Of a DNA stretch of 64,000 nucleotides, positions 49,301 through 60,802 are shown one piece after another. The DNA is from Sequoia sempervirens (Eukaryota; Streptophyta; Pinopsida; Cupressales; Cupressaceae). The stretch spans positions 701,030,217 through 701,094,216 of the forward strand of contig VDFB02270651.1 of assembly GCA_007258455.2 (NCBI GenBank), read 5' to 3'. The position numbers were made by a program, and so were the translations under genes. Below the pieces are notes generated by a model. It made no database searches. It saw only the letters and a list, made by a program, of their open reading frames with translations, and was not told where the DNA came from. Numbering within the stretch: position 1 is the stretch's first letter; every line of letters starts with the position of its first letter.

Positions 49301-50020
49301 GAGAAACTTGTTGATTGTTAGGGAATAGGGGTTTGCCTTGGTCAAACCTTGTTTAGATAATTAACCTTATGATAAAATAATGAAACATAAACATGAAACA
49401 TGAAACATGAACAATGATAGCTTGAATGATGTCTTGAAATGCAAATTTGTAATCTAACATGAAGTGGCCATGAAGAATGTAGATCTTCATCTTAAATTAG
49501 ATGTGGAACAATGCTTAACTTGGATCTTGAATGCTACATCACAACACTAGCTCAACAACATGCTTGATGCTTTATGCCTTTTACATGATGGTGGATCTTG
49601 AATTTTTGCAAGAATCTTCTTCAAATCTGCCTTTGAATGCTCTTGAAATGATCTTGAATATTCTTGAATGCTCTTGTGAACTCTTGTGAAAGTGCTCTTG
49701 ATTGCTTATGAAATTCTAGGATGAAACTATGAAATAACCTTGTATTTATACTTGTTTATGCCAAATTTCTCAAAATTACAACACTAAAAGTCAACATCAA
49801 ATCTAGGAGGATAAAATACCACCAAGAATTGAATTCAAAATGGGTCCTAATTAGAGTGGACTCATACACTCAGGGTGGCGTATGAGTCCTTGGGTGTATG
49901 AGTCCCGGTGGCTCAAAATTGGGACACAAACTCCAAGAAAGGTCATGTTTAATGTGAAATTTAAAATCAAGTCCTAAGACCTAGGTGGGACTCATACACC
50001 CAAGGTAGCATATGAGTCCC
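46348..50020 (-). repeat. Hairpin motif family, eight copies in the minus-strand element
   Basis: Copies lie at 46348-46381, 46461-46494, 48124-48157, 48237-48270, 48922-48955, 49035-49068, 49858-49889 (with an extra half copy at 49890-49906) and 49987-50020. The typical left arm is GGGACTCATAC and right arm GTATGAGTCCC. Pairs sit at the same LTR positions as in the plus-strand element; the 46348 and 46461 pair is the 3' LTR version of 48922 and 49035. Confidence 0.85.
46794..47753 (-). pseudogene. Repeat-built ORF in the minus-strand LTR element, unknown function
   Basis: A single minus-strand frame of 320 codons from ATG 47753, broken by one in-frame stop at 47475-47477. The second part alone is 224 residues from ATG 47468. 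It consists of about eight or nine degenerate repeats of 30-35 residues, each with an acidic stretch, an Asn/Ser-His-Glu/Asn core (ENHESLVCPSP, DNHNNQIGPSP, ESHENPICLSS) and a Ser/Pro turn. No known domain is recognised. It sits where gag would be expected, and its last codons run into the LTR remnant. It may be a fast-evolving gag-like or accessory protein. Confidence 0.5.
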
Positions 50021-50217
50021 AAATCACCAGATCTGGAACACATAACCTAAAACATTGAATTATTATTGTTTAATTAATAAGTGTCAGAATTTTCCATAGA
50101 AAAATGCATTTAATATGGCTTGTAGATGCAAAATAGGACCAATTAAGGCATAAATAAGCCTAATTAATTAATAAAGCCCTATATTAATGTGAAAGTGTTA
50201 AGATACACTTTACAACA
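48554..50217 (-). repeat. 5' LTR of the minus-strand element
   Basis: 1664 bp, TGTTGTAAAGTG to TTTCA on the minus strand. The TATA-like GTATAAATACAAG lies near 49737-49750. It matches the plus-strand LTR 26108-27766 in length, ends and inner landmarks. Confidence 0.75.
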
Positions 50218-51013
50218 CCCTAAATAAGGTACCTTTAAGTCAATTTTTTTTTTATTATTATTATTCAATACCAAAATAAGTGTGAAAAAGGGTTACTTTT
50301 TTCTACACTACAAGACCCAAGATGGTAGGGACCTTGGGGAAGAAGAATATTTATATAATTTGATCTCAACTCCTCTCATGTGGTTAGCACATGTATATGT
50401 GTTAGAATTGTTAAATTTCAAAAATAGGCTAGAATGTATAGAAATAAGGTAGCAAGAAAGTGAATACAAGTTTTGTGGGAACATAGCAACAAAACAAACT
50501 TTAGTAGAAGGAAATAGAGTGCTAAATTAATAGGTGGAAACACTACAAATGACTATAGTTTAGTAGGGAATCATGAATGGAAATTATGCAACAATTAGCA
50601 ATATCAACCTTAGACTTGGCATACCCAAAATTGGCAGAGTATGATACACAATCCTTGCAACAAGAAAGTTCTTAGGGGTTAGAGGAAAAAGGAAGTAATA
50701 GGGAAATTGGCTCGAAGGATGCCAATTCATGGAGTCAAGTAATTAAAACCAATGGTAAAAGATAACAAAGCACAAGAAAGAGAGAATAGAGCAAGGATAG
50801 AAAGAGAAAAAATATAATTATTAGAGGCATAAGAGATTATGAAAAATTTAGAGCACGTAAATATTACAAGTAATTTTGTAAAGGAAAAGTTGTATTTTAG
50901 GCGACAAATCTTCCAAGAAAGAAGGAATAGAAAAGTTTGTGAAGAGGGCATTAGGCTTATCAAAGTTATCTTGATGAGTATAAAAGACAAATACTAGATT
51001 CTTAGAAAAAAAG
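50218..51013. other. Unassigned DNA between two LTR elements
   Basis: No confident gene. Around 50680-50990 the plus strand shows fragments such as RKRKNIIIRGIRDYE that loosely resemble the start of a LINE-type ORF1, but stops interrupt them. Treat as unassigned. Confidence 0.3.
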
Positions 51014-51461
51014 TGTTGGTGTGAGTAAGGTATTTTATCTAACTAGTCCACCTAGTAGGTCCTATTCACATGTTAAGTTTACCTAAGTCATAGGAATCTT
51101 TCTAGAAGTCTTAGTTTTCTTGATGAGATCTTATCTTATCTTATGTCATTTACTTCTTGTGTCCTAGGTTATTTGATATTTGTTATGTTAGTTATTTCAT
51201 GTTATAGGATTAAGACACTTTTCATGATCTTGTATAATCTTATCTCTCACCTTGCCTTTGTAATCAAGGCTCCTCTTGCATCTTGCAAGGTATCTTGTGA
51301 ATCTTGTAATATATTGTAGTCTTGTATGGTGAAATAACATATTTTATTACATTGTTTTTATCTTGTATGTGCACACAGGTTATTTGGTGTTGCAGATTGA
51401 TGATCTTGGTTGCATCCCAGTTACTCACTTCAATAGAGTATCAGAGTGAGTGATTCCCACA
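51014..51461 (+). repeat. Copia-type 5' LTR (448 bp)
   Basis: Begins TGTTGGTGTGAG and ends TTCCCACA, followed immediately by TGGTATCAAAGC, the tRNA-iMet primer site. Length and ends suit a Ty1/copia element. The body is not present: no gag or pol follows, and other repeats begin by about 51840. Confidence 0.75.
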
Positions 51462-51477
51462 TGGTATCAAAGCTTTG
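51462..51477 (+). other. Primer-binding site, tRNA-iMet type
   Basis: TGGTATCAAAGCTTTG directly after the CA of the LTR. It differs from the canonical TGGTATCAGAGC by one base. Confidence 0.75.
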
Positions 51478-53306
51478 AATCTAGAAAGCCCCTTCCTTTT
51501 TAGAGAGTTTCAGCCATCAATTTTTCTATTATAATTTGAGTTTTTTCTAATATCTTGTAAATTCTCGTATGCACTTCTCTTATATTTCAATATGATCTGG
51601 ATAATAAAAAATATTTGTTGATCCTATAAATTTCATGTGTGTTTTTTGGTGAGATCTAATGATTGCAACTCTTTTAGCTATAGTGGCAATATTTTTGGTT
51701 GTCTCATTATGTCCTGTTGAAAATGAAGGTAATATCTTGGTAGCTTAAAACTTGTAAAACTATGAGACTGTAGATCTAATTAAGTTTTCTTTGTCACAAT
51801 TATTTGTGTATGATTAATTTGTTTAGATCAATTTTACCAATTGTAGAAAGGAGACAAAAGATTGTAGAAGAATGAGACAAGAAGATAGAAGTGACACAAC
51901 ATATACATGGAGAAACCTTTTCGAAAAAAAACTCCACCAGAATCAATAGTGCTTGTATTATTTAACCTTAGAACAATATTACAATAATACTGTATCAATC
52001 CTTGATTGATATGCTTCCTTTCCTTCAACAATCCTTCTTCCAACCTGTAATAAACTCTCATTGAACTATCATACACTTGTTGTAATTAATAGGAAATTAA
52101 TGAGCATGTAAACTCATAAGAGTTGTCAAATACAAGAGCTTGAAGCTCCTCAAAAAAATCTATGCCTAGATTGTGCAAGTAGAGTTCCACAATGTAATAT
52201 GAAGTCAAACCAAAGTCTTCCTCAATTTAGGCACCCTAAACTAAGCACTTAACTGAACGTTGGTCAAGAAAATATCTTGCAAGCTCCACCTCAAAGTTGG
52301 CACCCAAGAATGGGCCCACTTTACTGAGCCTTGTAAATATCTTCTCATGCAAAAGGTGTTAAATGAAAGATGCCAACTTGGGCGCCCAAGGTGGTCCCAA
52401 GTCAATCCAAGTTAACTGAAACATATATCTTTTCCAATTCATGCAAACACTATGCATGATTGATCATCCCCACTTAACTAAAAGTATCCACCTGTTATCT
52501 ATCATGCAACTGAATTCATTAGTCATGCAACTCAAGTCAACTCAAGTCAACTAGCATTCAACTCAAAATATCTACATGCAACCTAAGATAATTGAACCAT
52601 AACTAAACTAAACTGAACTAAATTCAACTAAACTCCACTCATGTAAATATCAATCCCTAATTTGTAGGATCTTTGCATGCATTACTAAAGTGTTGTCAAT
52701 CCTCCAAACAATTAACTTAAGCAAGGTGGGTTCCACCTTCCATGTGGGTGCCCCATATGCTCCTATTTTGTAGGATCTCTTCTTGGACGTCCCCACATGT
52801 TCCTATCATTTAGGAATAATCACAAATGTCAATTTAAATGTTCATTTCATTTGAATTTAATGTCTTTCTAATACTAGAGTTGGGAAACACTTTCCAAGGA
52901 CTTAGGAGATACATGAAATATGTTTAGGATTGCAATTAAATGGCATCCTATTCCCAACATGTCCAAGAGGCTCAAGAAAGTTAAATTTGGTTTTTGTTTT
53001 TACTTAATTTGGTCACCATTTACAACATTAACAAACAAGGATTTGAAACTAAAATCTAGTGAATAACTTTTTATTGGAGCATTTTCAATCCAAACAAAAC
53101 TTGTCATTGCACTTAAGAGGTTGATCATATGAATTTTAATATATTTTTTTCCCACATTTGGTGCTAGGATATTTTAAGGAAAAAAAATTGGTAGGAGAGT
53201 CATACGACCCCCCTATGTAGTCATACAATGATTGTTACTAAGCACCGAGAAGATTGAAGAATATTTTGAAGCATAATTCACTTGACAAAGGACATAGAAC
53301 TACAAA
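51478..53306. other. Repeat-derived DNA without genes
   Basis: Contains a TACATGGAGAAACCTTTTCG motif near 51903 like the one near 44292. The rest up to the extra ORF shows no domain. The last 100 bases upstream of 53307 (GAAGCATAATTC) resemble the sequence upstream of 2785. Confidence 0.5.
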
Positions 53307-55840
53307 ATGGGAGAAACCATTGTTATAAGAGAACCAATGACATATAATCGAATATTGGAAGACCAACAGTGTCTACCAATCTTTCAACAAGCTGGATGGT
53401 TAGACTATTTTATGTCTAACAAAATAAATGAAGTCATGATAAAAAAAAAATCATCATGTTGCAAAATTATGAGGCTACAATAAGAGGGTTGAGAGTGGAT
53501 GCCTTGAAAGTAGTAGTAGTAGAAGTTTTTGGGTTTCCTAGGATAGAAGAAGAATTTCTAGTAAGAGATGATGCAATCACAACAATGAATGACTTCACAT
53601 GGCCAAGAGAGAATTTGGATTCCTTGACACAAGATAAAAATACTTTCCTTGCCATGGTTATGGGATTTTGTTTCCTCTTATATAGTAAAGTATTTAATCT
53701 ATGATGGTAGACAATCTTTTTTATATACAATGCATTTTAAACTTCTGATCCACCTACACCAACAAAGGCTAGTGAATGTTCCCAACTTTATGTATAATTT
53801 ATTAAAGAGAATGCTTGTTGAATACAAAATAAAAAGGAATCAATCTACTTTGTCACATTATTGTTTAGTCACCCTATTGATCAAAAGGAGTCTCATAATT
53901 CAATCCCCCAATTTTTCTTTAGAAGAATTTTTAGTTTGCAACAATATTAATGATATTATTGTGAGGCCAAGGGAAGAGGAAATAAATAGGGGCCAAGAAG
54001 AAAATGAGCCTTCTATGACTACTAAAGAGGAACTTGTACCCTCTTTTTCACACATTGCATCACCTTCATGTAGCACCAGGGTGAGCAAACAAAGGTAGGA
54101 GTGTATGAAACACAACTTGTAGCTTCTAGGGAGCAACCCATAGGACCTATGGAATCAAAAACCCCACCTCTACCAAAATCCCTTTTAAGCCCAAGCAACA
54201 TAAAATGAAATGCATTACCTCTACATGTGCACTCAAAAAGAGGAAGAGGAGGTCAATACATCTAGAAAGAAGGTCATGCCATCTAAAAATTAAGGGCCCT
54301 ACAAAAGGGAAGGCCAAGCCTCAAGAAGAAAGTTTGAAACATACTTGCAAGAAGAAAATGTTCCCAATGATCAAGCACTGTCTAAAACATTGCAATACAT
54401 GTATCTGAGTAGCTACTCATACTCTAACTCTAAAGACTTGTTTATAGTGAGGAAAAAGCATAAACATCAAAATAGCCCTATTTCTAAAGAAGGGTTTGTT
54501 TCACCCACTGAGGCTGATGAAGAAGTATTTTTAGAAAAAGGCAATGAATTACTTTTAAAAGGGAAAGATGAGGGTAAGGAGTTGCAAGAAACCCTATAGA
54601 GGGAAAAATAACTGGAAGAACAACTCAAAGAATACCAACAAAGGAAGAAGGGATTGGATAATAGGATTCAAGAATTGGAGAAAAGGTTGCATGATTTTGA
54701 GTAGTAATGGTGAGGCTTGGAGAAATTGGCGTAGTTGGCCACTTTTGAGATTAATAAGAAAACTCCACAACCTGAGAATCAACTTGAAGCTCCAAAAAGG
54801 CTTAGAATTCCTACTATGGTTACCCTCGAGATTGAGCTATGGAACAAAGTAGAAGAATTCTCTCAAATGAAAAAGAATTGTAACAAAGAAAAAGTTAAAT
54901 TGATAGCAATACACACTAGAGAAACTAAAAATAAGGATACAAAAATTAGAAAAATAAAAGTAAAAATGGAAGAAATGACAGATAAAATAAGATGTAGATT
55001 GCTTGCTAAGGTTTACACCAGGTATATTTGTAGAAGATTTTTTTTTAAATTTTAGTTCAGCCAGTTAATTAGCAACCTACTAGTTTCCCTGACTTCTCCT
55101 ATATTGTTTTCTGTGGCATACCAACAAGCCACCCTAGATATGTAAGACCAATTGTGTGAATTTTACCTACATAATCTAGTCATTCCTTATGACTCTGCCT
55201 AGAACCCACTTATCTTTTTGGGAGATGTTCAAATCAAGGAAATGACCTCATTTATTAAGAATGAACACTACAAGGGATAGTTGCAAAGAGATTATAGTGA
55301 AAGGGAGAAGTAATTTCCCCTTCTTATCAAAGTAGAGGTAGAAGATCCTAAAGGGATGGTAGAGGAATGGATTGACTTGGTAGAGCGACAATGGTCAAGA
55401 AAAAGATTCTGGAATGCAGGGATAAGGACTATAAATTTTTTCAAGAACTAACAATAGAGACAGGGAGAGAAGAACTTAACTTCTCTCGGGATAGATGTAA
55501 GGAGTTAACACCAAAACTAAAAAAGAAGGAACCTCGTTCAATTTTCAACTACTTGGAAACAGTTAAAAGAGCTCACAAATATATCACATCCTCCTTTGAA
55601 AATAATATCGCCTGGTTCCCCTTAAATTTCCATCCTCCTCTTCTCTTGTTTCCAATTCCACACTAGACATGAAGAGGAGAGGAGATATGGGTGATAGAGC
55701 ATGCTAGATGGGAGAAAATAATAGAGCAAAAAAGGTTCTACCTAAAATAGGGTGAAGAGTTCACTAGTACAGTGGATTGTAGGGAAGTCACATTGCAATG
55801 CAACCTGAGACCCTAAGCTATTTGAGGAGAATAAAAAATC
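53307..55840 (+). pseudogene. Extra retrotransposon ORF (copy 2)
   Basis: Homologue of 2785-5430 in the same order. It starts MGETIVIREP at 53307, continues with GWLDYF, then YIVKYLIYDG and VNVPNFMYN (53670-53810), a Lys/Glu-rich middle, a coiled coil around 54600-54990 (RIQELEKRLHD), and finally DQLCEFYLHN and NPLIFLGD near 55145-55225. Frameshifts and stops break it into pieces including 53456-53704, 53649-54098, 54345-54599 and 54735-55055. A polypurine tract and LTR start follow at 55842-55857. There is no pol upstream here, so the element is truncated or nested. Function is unknown. Confidence 0.7.
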
Positions 55841-55841
55841 C

Positions 55842-55856
55842 AAGTTGGGGGAAGAA
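55842..55856 (+). other. Polypurine tract (copy 2)
   Basis: AGTTGGGGGAAGAA precedes TGATGAGC, parallel to 5448-5473. Confidence 0.7.
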
Positions 55857-57250
55857 TGATGAGCCCGAAAAATGTTTAATTTCCTTGCTTTAGTTTCATT
55901 CATTTTATCTTATTTCTGCTAAGTTTTAAAGACATTTCCAAACCTTTCCGTTTAATTTAAGTATTTGAAATCATTGAAGATGATATATTATATTAATGAA
56001 TGAGTTTGTGATCTTTGAATGTCTACAAAATTTAGTAGAATTTTATGATTAATTATAGTTGTTAATAATGAAAATTCCTTTGGAATAAGACTAACCCTTG
56101 TAGTAAAGAACATGTCAACAAGCAATAAAAGGATGTCAATTCAACATAGTTAGAGGAGGTGATCAATCACAACATGTACATATTCCTTGAAGATGATGTA
56201 GACGATGGTTTGAGGATGTGAATATGAATATTCATGAGTCATTCCATCTATTTAATAAATCATGGGAGGAAGAAGAGGCTTGTTCTAACAAGGGATAGTA
56301 GCCTATAATAAAGTCTTCCTTGTTAGACATGCTTTATAGTTATAATAGTCTTCTTAATTGGTGTAGAGTCCTTATCAGACTCTTACACTCTTACTTCCAC
56401 CTACTGTTATTTTTCTACTAAGCTAAGAAATGGTCCTCTACCTACTTTTTTGGGGGAGTTGATAGTTGCTTATATTTTTTTTTAGTTTTTAAAAAGAGGA
56501 CTCTCACAAACCTTGTATATATAGATGATCTTGTGAGAGACCGATTAGCTAAAATTTTGCATAAATAGATTAAGCATAAGATTTGATATGCTTTTTTCTA
56601 ATTTTTTTATCTATGTTCAAATTACCATAAATAAGGATACTTCAATTTCATAATTTTTGAGTTAGTATTTGAAGGGAGACATTTTGGATTACAATAGCTC
56701 AAGAAAGGGCCACTTGAGGTACTACAAAATCCATGTTAACTTAGATTATTAGTTAGATTATGAATTATAATTTCTTAATTATAGTTTCTAATTTATATTA
56801 TGTTGAAAGCTATATTGTAAATTCTAAATTATATTTTACAGTTTACATTATGTTGAATACCATTAAAAATTAATTAAATTGGGTCATGTTGCAACATAAA
56901 GAGTCATTAGTTATAGTCTATGAAGGAATAGTCCCTCATAGCAATTATTGTAGATACAACAATTATAATTTACTTACTATGTTTCTTATATAGGAGTTAA
57001 TTTAAGTTAAGTAGCCTTAAGTGAATTTTATTTAGTTCATATACTTAATCAATTAGGAGGGTCTAGGATTCTCAATTGCACATATCTAGTGTCAACATCA
57101 TCTCAAGATTATGATTCCTTGGTTGGAAATTTAATGAAGCAACTCTAGAATAATGAACTACTTAATTTGGGAATCTATAGGTTTGTTAAGTTGTATGTAT
57201 GATATATACATTACTTAATTTAAAATAGGGGAAGCTCTACACATGCCAAC
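55857..57250 (+). repeat. 3' LTR start and unassigned DNA
   Basis: The LTR start is placed at TGATGAGCC. A TATA-like GTATATATAGATG lies near 56514. The LTR end and any primer site after it could not be located. The region runs into the gag remnant. Confidence 0.4.
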
Positions 57251-57399
57251 CTCCACAATATTTAATTCCTCTAAATCAACACCAACAACAACAACAACAT
57301 ATATAAAAAATAATAGATTTCCACAAGTGTACCTCCATCCACATCTACAAATGAATTGGGAAAACAAATTCAAGAGTTAAGGAAAATAGATACAAACAT

Positions 57400-58400
57400 G
57401 GGGAGGGGTCACACTAAGAAGAGCTATACATTGGAATATGTATGACCCTATCCTTTTAAAAATTCTTTGAACATGATACCCTTCCCTCTAAAATTTGAAC
57501 TACAAGGGATGATGTGGTCCTAGAGAATACATAAGAGAATTTTACATAGCTTGTCTTAAGGTGTCTTATAATGATACATATCTAATGATCCTCTTTCTTA
57601 TAATCCTAAGTGGTCAAGATATTGAGTGGTTTTCATATTTACCTCATGGGATCATGACATTTCATGAGTTGGTAGATAAATTCATTGCACGATTTGAACA
57701 TGAAATCTCCATGACTAATTTATGTAATGCAAAACAAAATTAGAGAGAATCCTTTGTTTCCTTTTTATAGATGTGGAGAAACATGGCAAGAAAATTTCCC
57801 CATCATATTCCTAGAAAGCAACTAGTTCACATTTTCACCCAAAACCTAAACAAAGTATTTAATGTGAGAGTACCTTTGATGAGATCATTGAAAAAGGGAT
57901 GGAAACTTAAAAAGCTCTCATTGCTAAGGGTCTTGTGATTTTTCTTAAATAAAAAAAGGACGATCCTTCAAAATCTAAATTCAAGCCTAGAATTTGGACC
58001 AAAAACAAAAACATTGTCAATGATGGTGTGGTTGATGCAAAATTAGTTCAAAATGTTCAACCTATGCTACAAGTGGCAGAAAAAAATCCTCAAAACAATC
58101 AAGGTGGTAGAAGAACACCTAGGAAAAATAATACTCCTAAAAGGAAATGCACTCCTTTAGAGGAATCTCTTGAATCCACATTGAAAAAGTTGGTCCAAGC
58201 TAAGCTTATCACATTACATAAAGTGAGAAATCAAGAACCAACTATTAAACTTCCATGGTACAAAAAAAATGGATATTGTGAATACCATTAGGATTGAAGG
58301 ACATAAAAATTCTAATTACAAATTAAAAAATCTTATCCAAGACCTTATAGATCAAGTTGATGTTGGCATATAAAATACACTTTTAATTGATGATGATCTC
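57400..58400 (+). pseudogene. Ty3/gypsy gag remnant
   Basis: Pieces in several frames: REYIREFYIACLKVSYNDTYL (about 57520-57585), QDIEWFSYLPHGIMTFHELVDKFIARF (57615-57700), RNMARKFPHHIPRKQLVHIFTQNLN (57780-57855) and a zinc-knuckle-like NGYCEYH then LKNLIQDLID (58268-58355). All match the gag of Tat-lineage elements in order. Stops and frameshifts (for example at 57741 and 58289) make it non-functional. Confidence 0.8.
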
Positions 58401-58849
58401 AAGATATTCAAGAATCTTATCTCTAATCATGGAAAAGGGGAACCTTCAAATAAAATATCAATCCTAAAGGAGCCAATTATACAGTTGTCTCTTATGATTA
58501 TACCATAGCTCATCTAGGGGAGTCCTTTCCTTGTGCTTCTACCATAACCCCTATAAATAAGGATCTTGAGTGTCCAATAACTACACATAGGGGTAAACTA
58601 AATATTTAAGGGTACTAATTTGCATCATCTTCCAGATATGATTATAATCTCTTGGATCATCTAAAGAAATTCCCAACAGAAATATCCATTCTTGAGCTCC
58701 TCAAAATATCCCTACATATAGGAAAATCCTTGAAAAGGCCCTTCAAGATTCTTCCATACCCAAAGACATAGATATTTATTAATTTCAATTCATGGTATGA
58801 CATATTTCAGCTCCCCATCATTTAGTGTTTACTAAAAAAGACCTTTCTT

Positions 58850-59270
58850 TCGATAATACATCTCATAATGAGGGCTTATACCTAGAAGTCTTCATTCATA
58901 AACATAAAATCAAGAGTCATGATTGATGATGGGGTAGGCCTAAACATTTGAACCCTCCAATTAGTAAAAAAACTAGGATACTTTGATGGTGTCATTAATA
59001 CTCAAAATAAAATCACCATAAAATCTTATGATGATGTTGAGCATGAATCTGAAGGAATAATAAAATTCCCAATTCAAGTTGGTCTTGCTACAATGGATAT
59101 TGTTCATCAATTCTTGGACCTTGATCTCCCATATAACATTCTTCTTGGTTTTCCATGGATATATTCCTTGCATGCCATTCCCTCTACATATCATCAATAC
59201 CTAAAATTCCCTTATAAGGGTGTCAAAGTCACTATTTCTAAAGATCCTTTCCCTTTTTAATATTACAAAA
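58850..59270 (+). pseudogene. Retrotransposon aspartic protease remnant
   Basis: MIDDGVGLNI (about 58920-58950, Asp-Asp-Gly at the active-site position), TLQLVKKLGYFDG, LDLDLPYNILLGFPWIYSLHAIPSTYHQYLKFP (59110-59210). It follows the gag remnant as expected. Stops interrupt it. Confidence 0.75.
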
Positions 59271-59629
59271 AATTAGAAGAAAAATATCATAAACCTACCC
59301 AAGTTCCTAACAAACAAGGAATCTTCATCATCTTACATAGACCCATCCACTTTATTCTCATATTTTGATAAACATACCACCATTCCTAAGATCAAGGTTC
59401 AAGTTGATGACAAATGGTTTGGAGAAGATAATATGAAACAAGATTTCTTTGTGGCCCAACTTCCTCTTTCACCTAAAACATATGATAGACCTAAACCTAT
59501 GCAAGACATATCAAATATGGTTATCAAATCTAAATCTACCACATTCTTGCATTGGGGTGAATTAGAAAAATAAAACATTGAAGATGATGTCTCAACATGA
59601 CTATATAAGGATGAAGAAGATCATATACC

Positions 59630-59790
59630 TATCCTACCTATGAAAAGCTATCCTAAAGGCCTTCGCATAATTAAGAACATGGATTATTAAGGTAAAGGAT
59701 TAGGTTATCAATAACAAGGAATCATTGAAACCATATCTATAACAAGAAGACATAATGATGTAGGTCTTGGATATAATTCCCCTAACAAGG
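59630..59790 (+). pseudogene. G-patch-like segment of the same polyprotein
   Basis: LKGLRIIKNMDY, stop, GKGLGYQ, stop, QGIIETI...GLGYNSPNK. Tat-lineage polyproteins carry such a Gly-rich G-patch just before reverse transcriptase. Sequence similarity stops here; reverse transcriptase is absent. Confidence 0.6.
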
Positions 59791-60004
59791 TATCTGTTGT
59801 GCAGATTTTGCACACACACCCTGCCAAAGCCAAGGACCCCATTTTTTCGCTTTTACCTTGCTCCTGTTGGCTTGGTCCCTTCTCGCTTGCTTCAATTTTT
59901 CCTTCATCTTTTGACTTTGGGGACAAGTTGCCTATGGATTTGGGATGTTTCTGTGACACCTAAGTGAACCGCCAAGGTTTTCTTAAGTTTTAAGAAGTTG
60001 CAAA

Positions 60005-60730
60005 AATTTCATTGTGGGTTGCCATCTACGGGTTTCATGTGTGGGTTTTTGTGTGCGGGTTTCCGTCTGTAGATTTTTGTGTTCAGTTTTTTGTCTATGG
60101 GTTTCCGTGTGCAGGTTGCCATCTGCAGGTTTTTGTATGCAGGTTGTCATCTGCGAGTGTCTATGTGCGGATTGTCATCCATGGGTTTTTGTGTGTGGAA
60201 TGCTAGTTTTTTTATAGCGTTGGACCCTACAGCTTCCACCTTCCAAATTTCCACATTTCAAAAGAAGGGTACAAACTTTAATTTTTCAACATCTAGGGCC
60301 CATAAAATAGATGTCTCCATAATCCTAAAGGGGTTTGAGCCAAATTTGCTAAGTGTTTAGCATTACAAAAATTTCACTGCAGGAAGCCATCTATGGGTTT
60401 CCTCCATAAAAGTCCATTTGTGAAATGTCATTTTTAACGTGTTAGACCCTATGACTTCTGCGCTTAAAATTTTTGCATGTTTCAAAATGATTCAAATCTT
60501 AAGGAAATATGTCTAGGCACTCTTTCTACCCCTTTTCCCACGTGCTAAAATTGAAAAATCTCAAATTTACTAAGTTTTGTAACTTTGTGGGAATTTCACT
60601 GTGGGTTGCTATCTGTAGGTTTTCATCTACAGGTTTATGTGTGTGGGTTTTCATCTACAAATTTTCATGTGTGGAAGTCCATCTGCAAGTTTCCATGTGC
60701 AGAATGTTGTTTTAATGGTGTCAAACCCTA
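60005..60730. repeat. Nested minisatellite: GGGTTTCCATCTGCAGG-like units inside a 220-280 bp repeat
   Basis: Short units of about 15-18 bp alternate between GGGTTT(C/T)CGTGTG and GGTTGCCATCTGC types (60010-60205, 60380-60420, 60600-60710). A larger repeat places (A/T)GACCCTA...CTTC...TTTTGCA-type text at about 60222, 60444 and 60721. Confidence 0.75.
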
Positions 60731-60802
60731 CAACTTTCGCATTCCAATTTTTTGCATTTTTTGAAAGGGGTTTGTATACATCTAAAAATGGTCACATCAT
60801 AT

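Larger units (their letters stand above)
43876..50217 (-). mobile_element. Minus-strand LTR element related to 26108-32345
   Basis: In minus orientation: 5' LTR 50217-48554, primer-site-like TTTTGGTGAACC (48553-48542), a leader with two hairpin motifs, a repeat-coding ORF (47753-46794), and a 3' LTR remnant (46815-43876). The remnant keeps only the last half of the LTR and is split by a 2.1 kb insertion. The remnant and the 5' LTR share long near-identical stretches (for example 46165-46300 with 48738-48870), so it is one damaged element. No reverse transcriptase or integrase is visible, and no target duplication was found at the outer ends. Confidence 0.7.

Noticed and set aside
53467..53730. 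Minus-strand frame of 87 codons opposite extra ORF copy 2
   Set aside because: The plus strand has homology to copy 1 across this stretch; the antisense frame has none.
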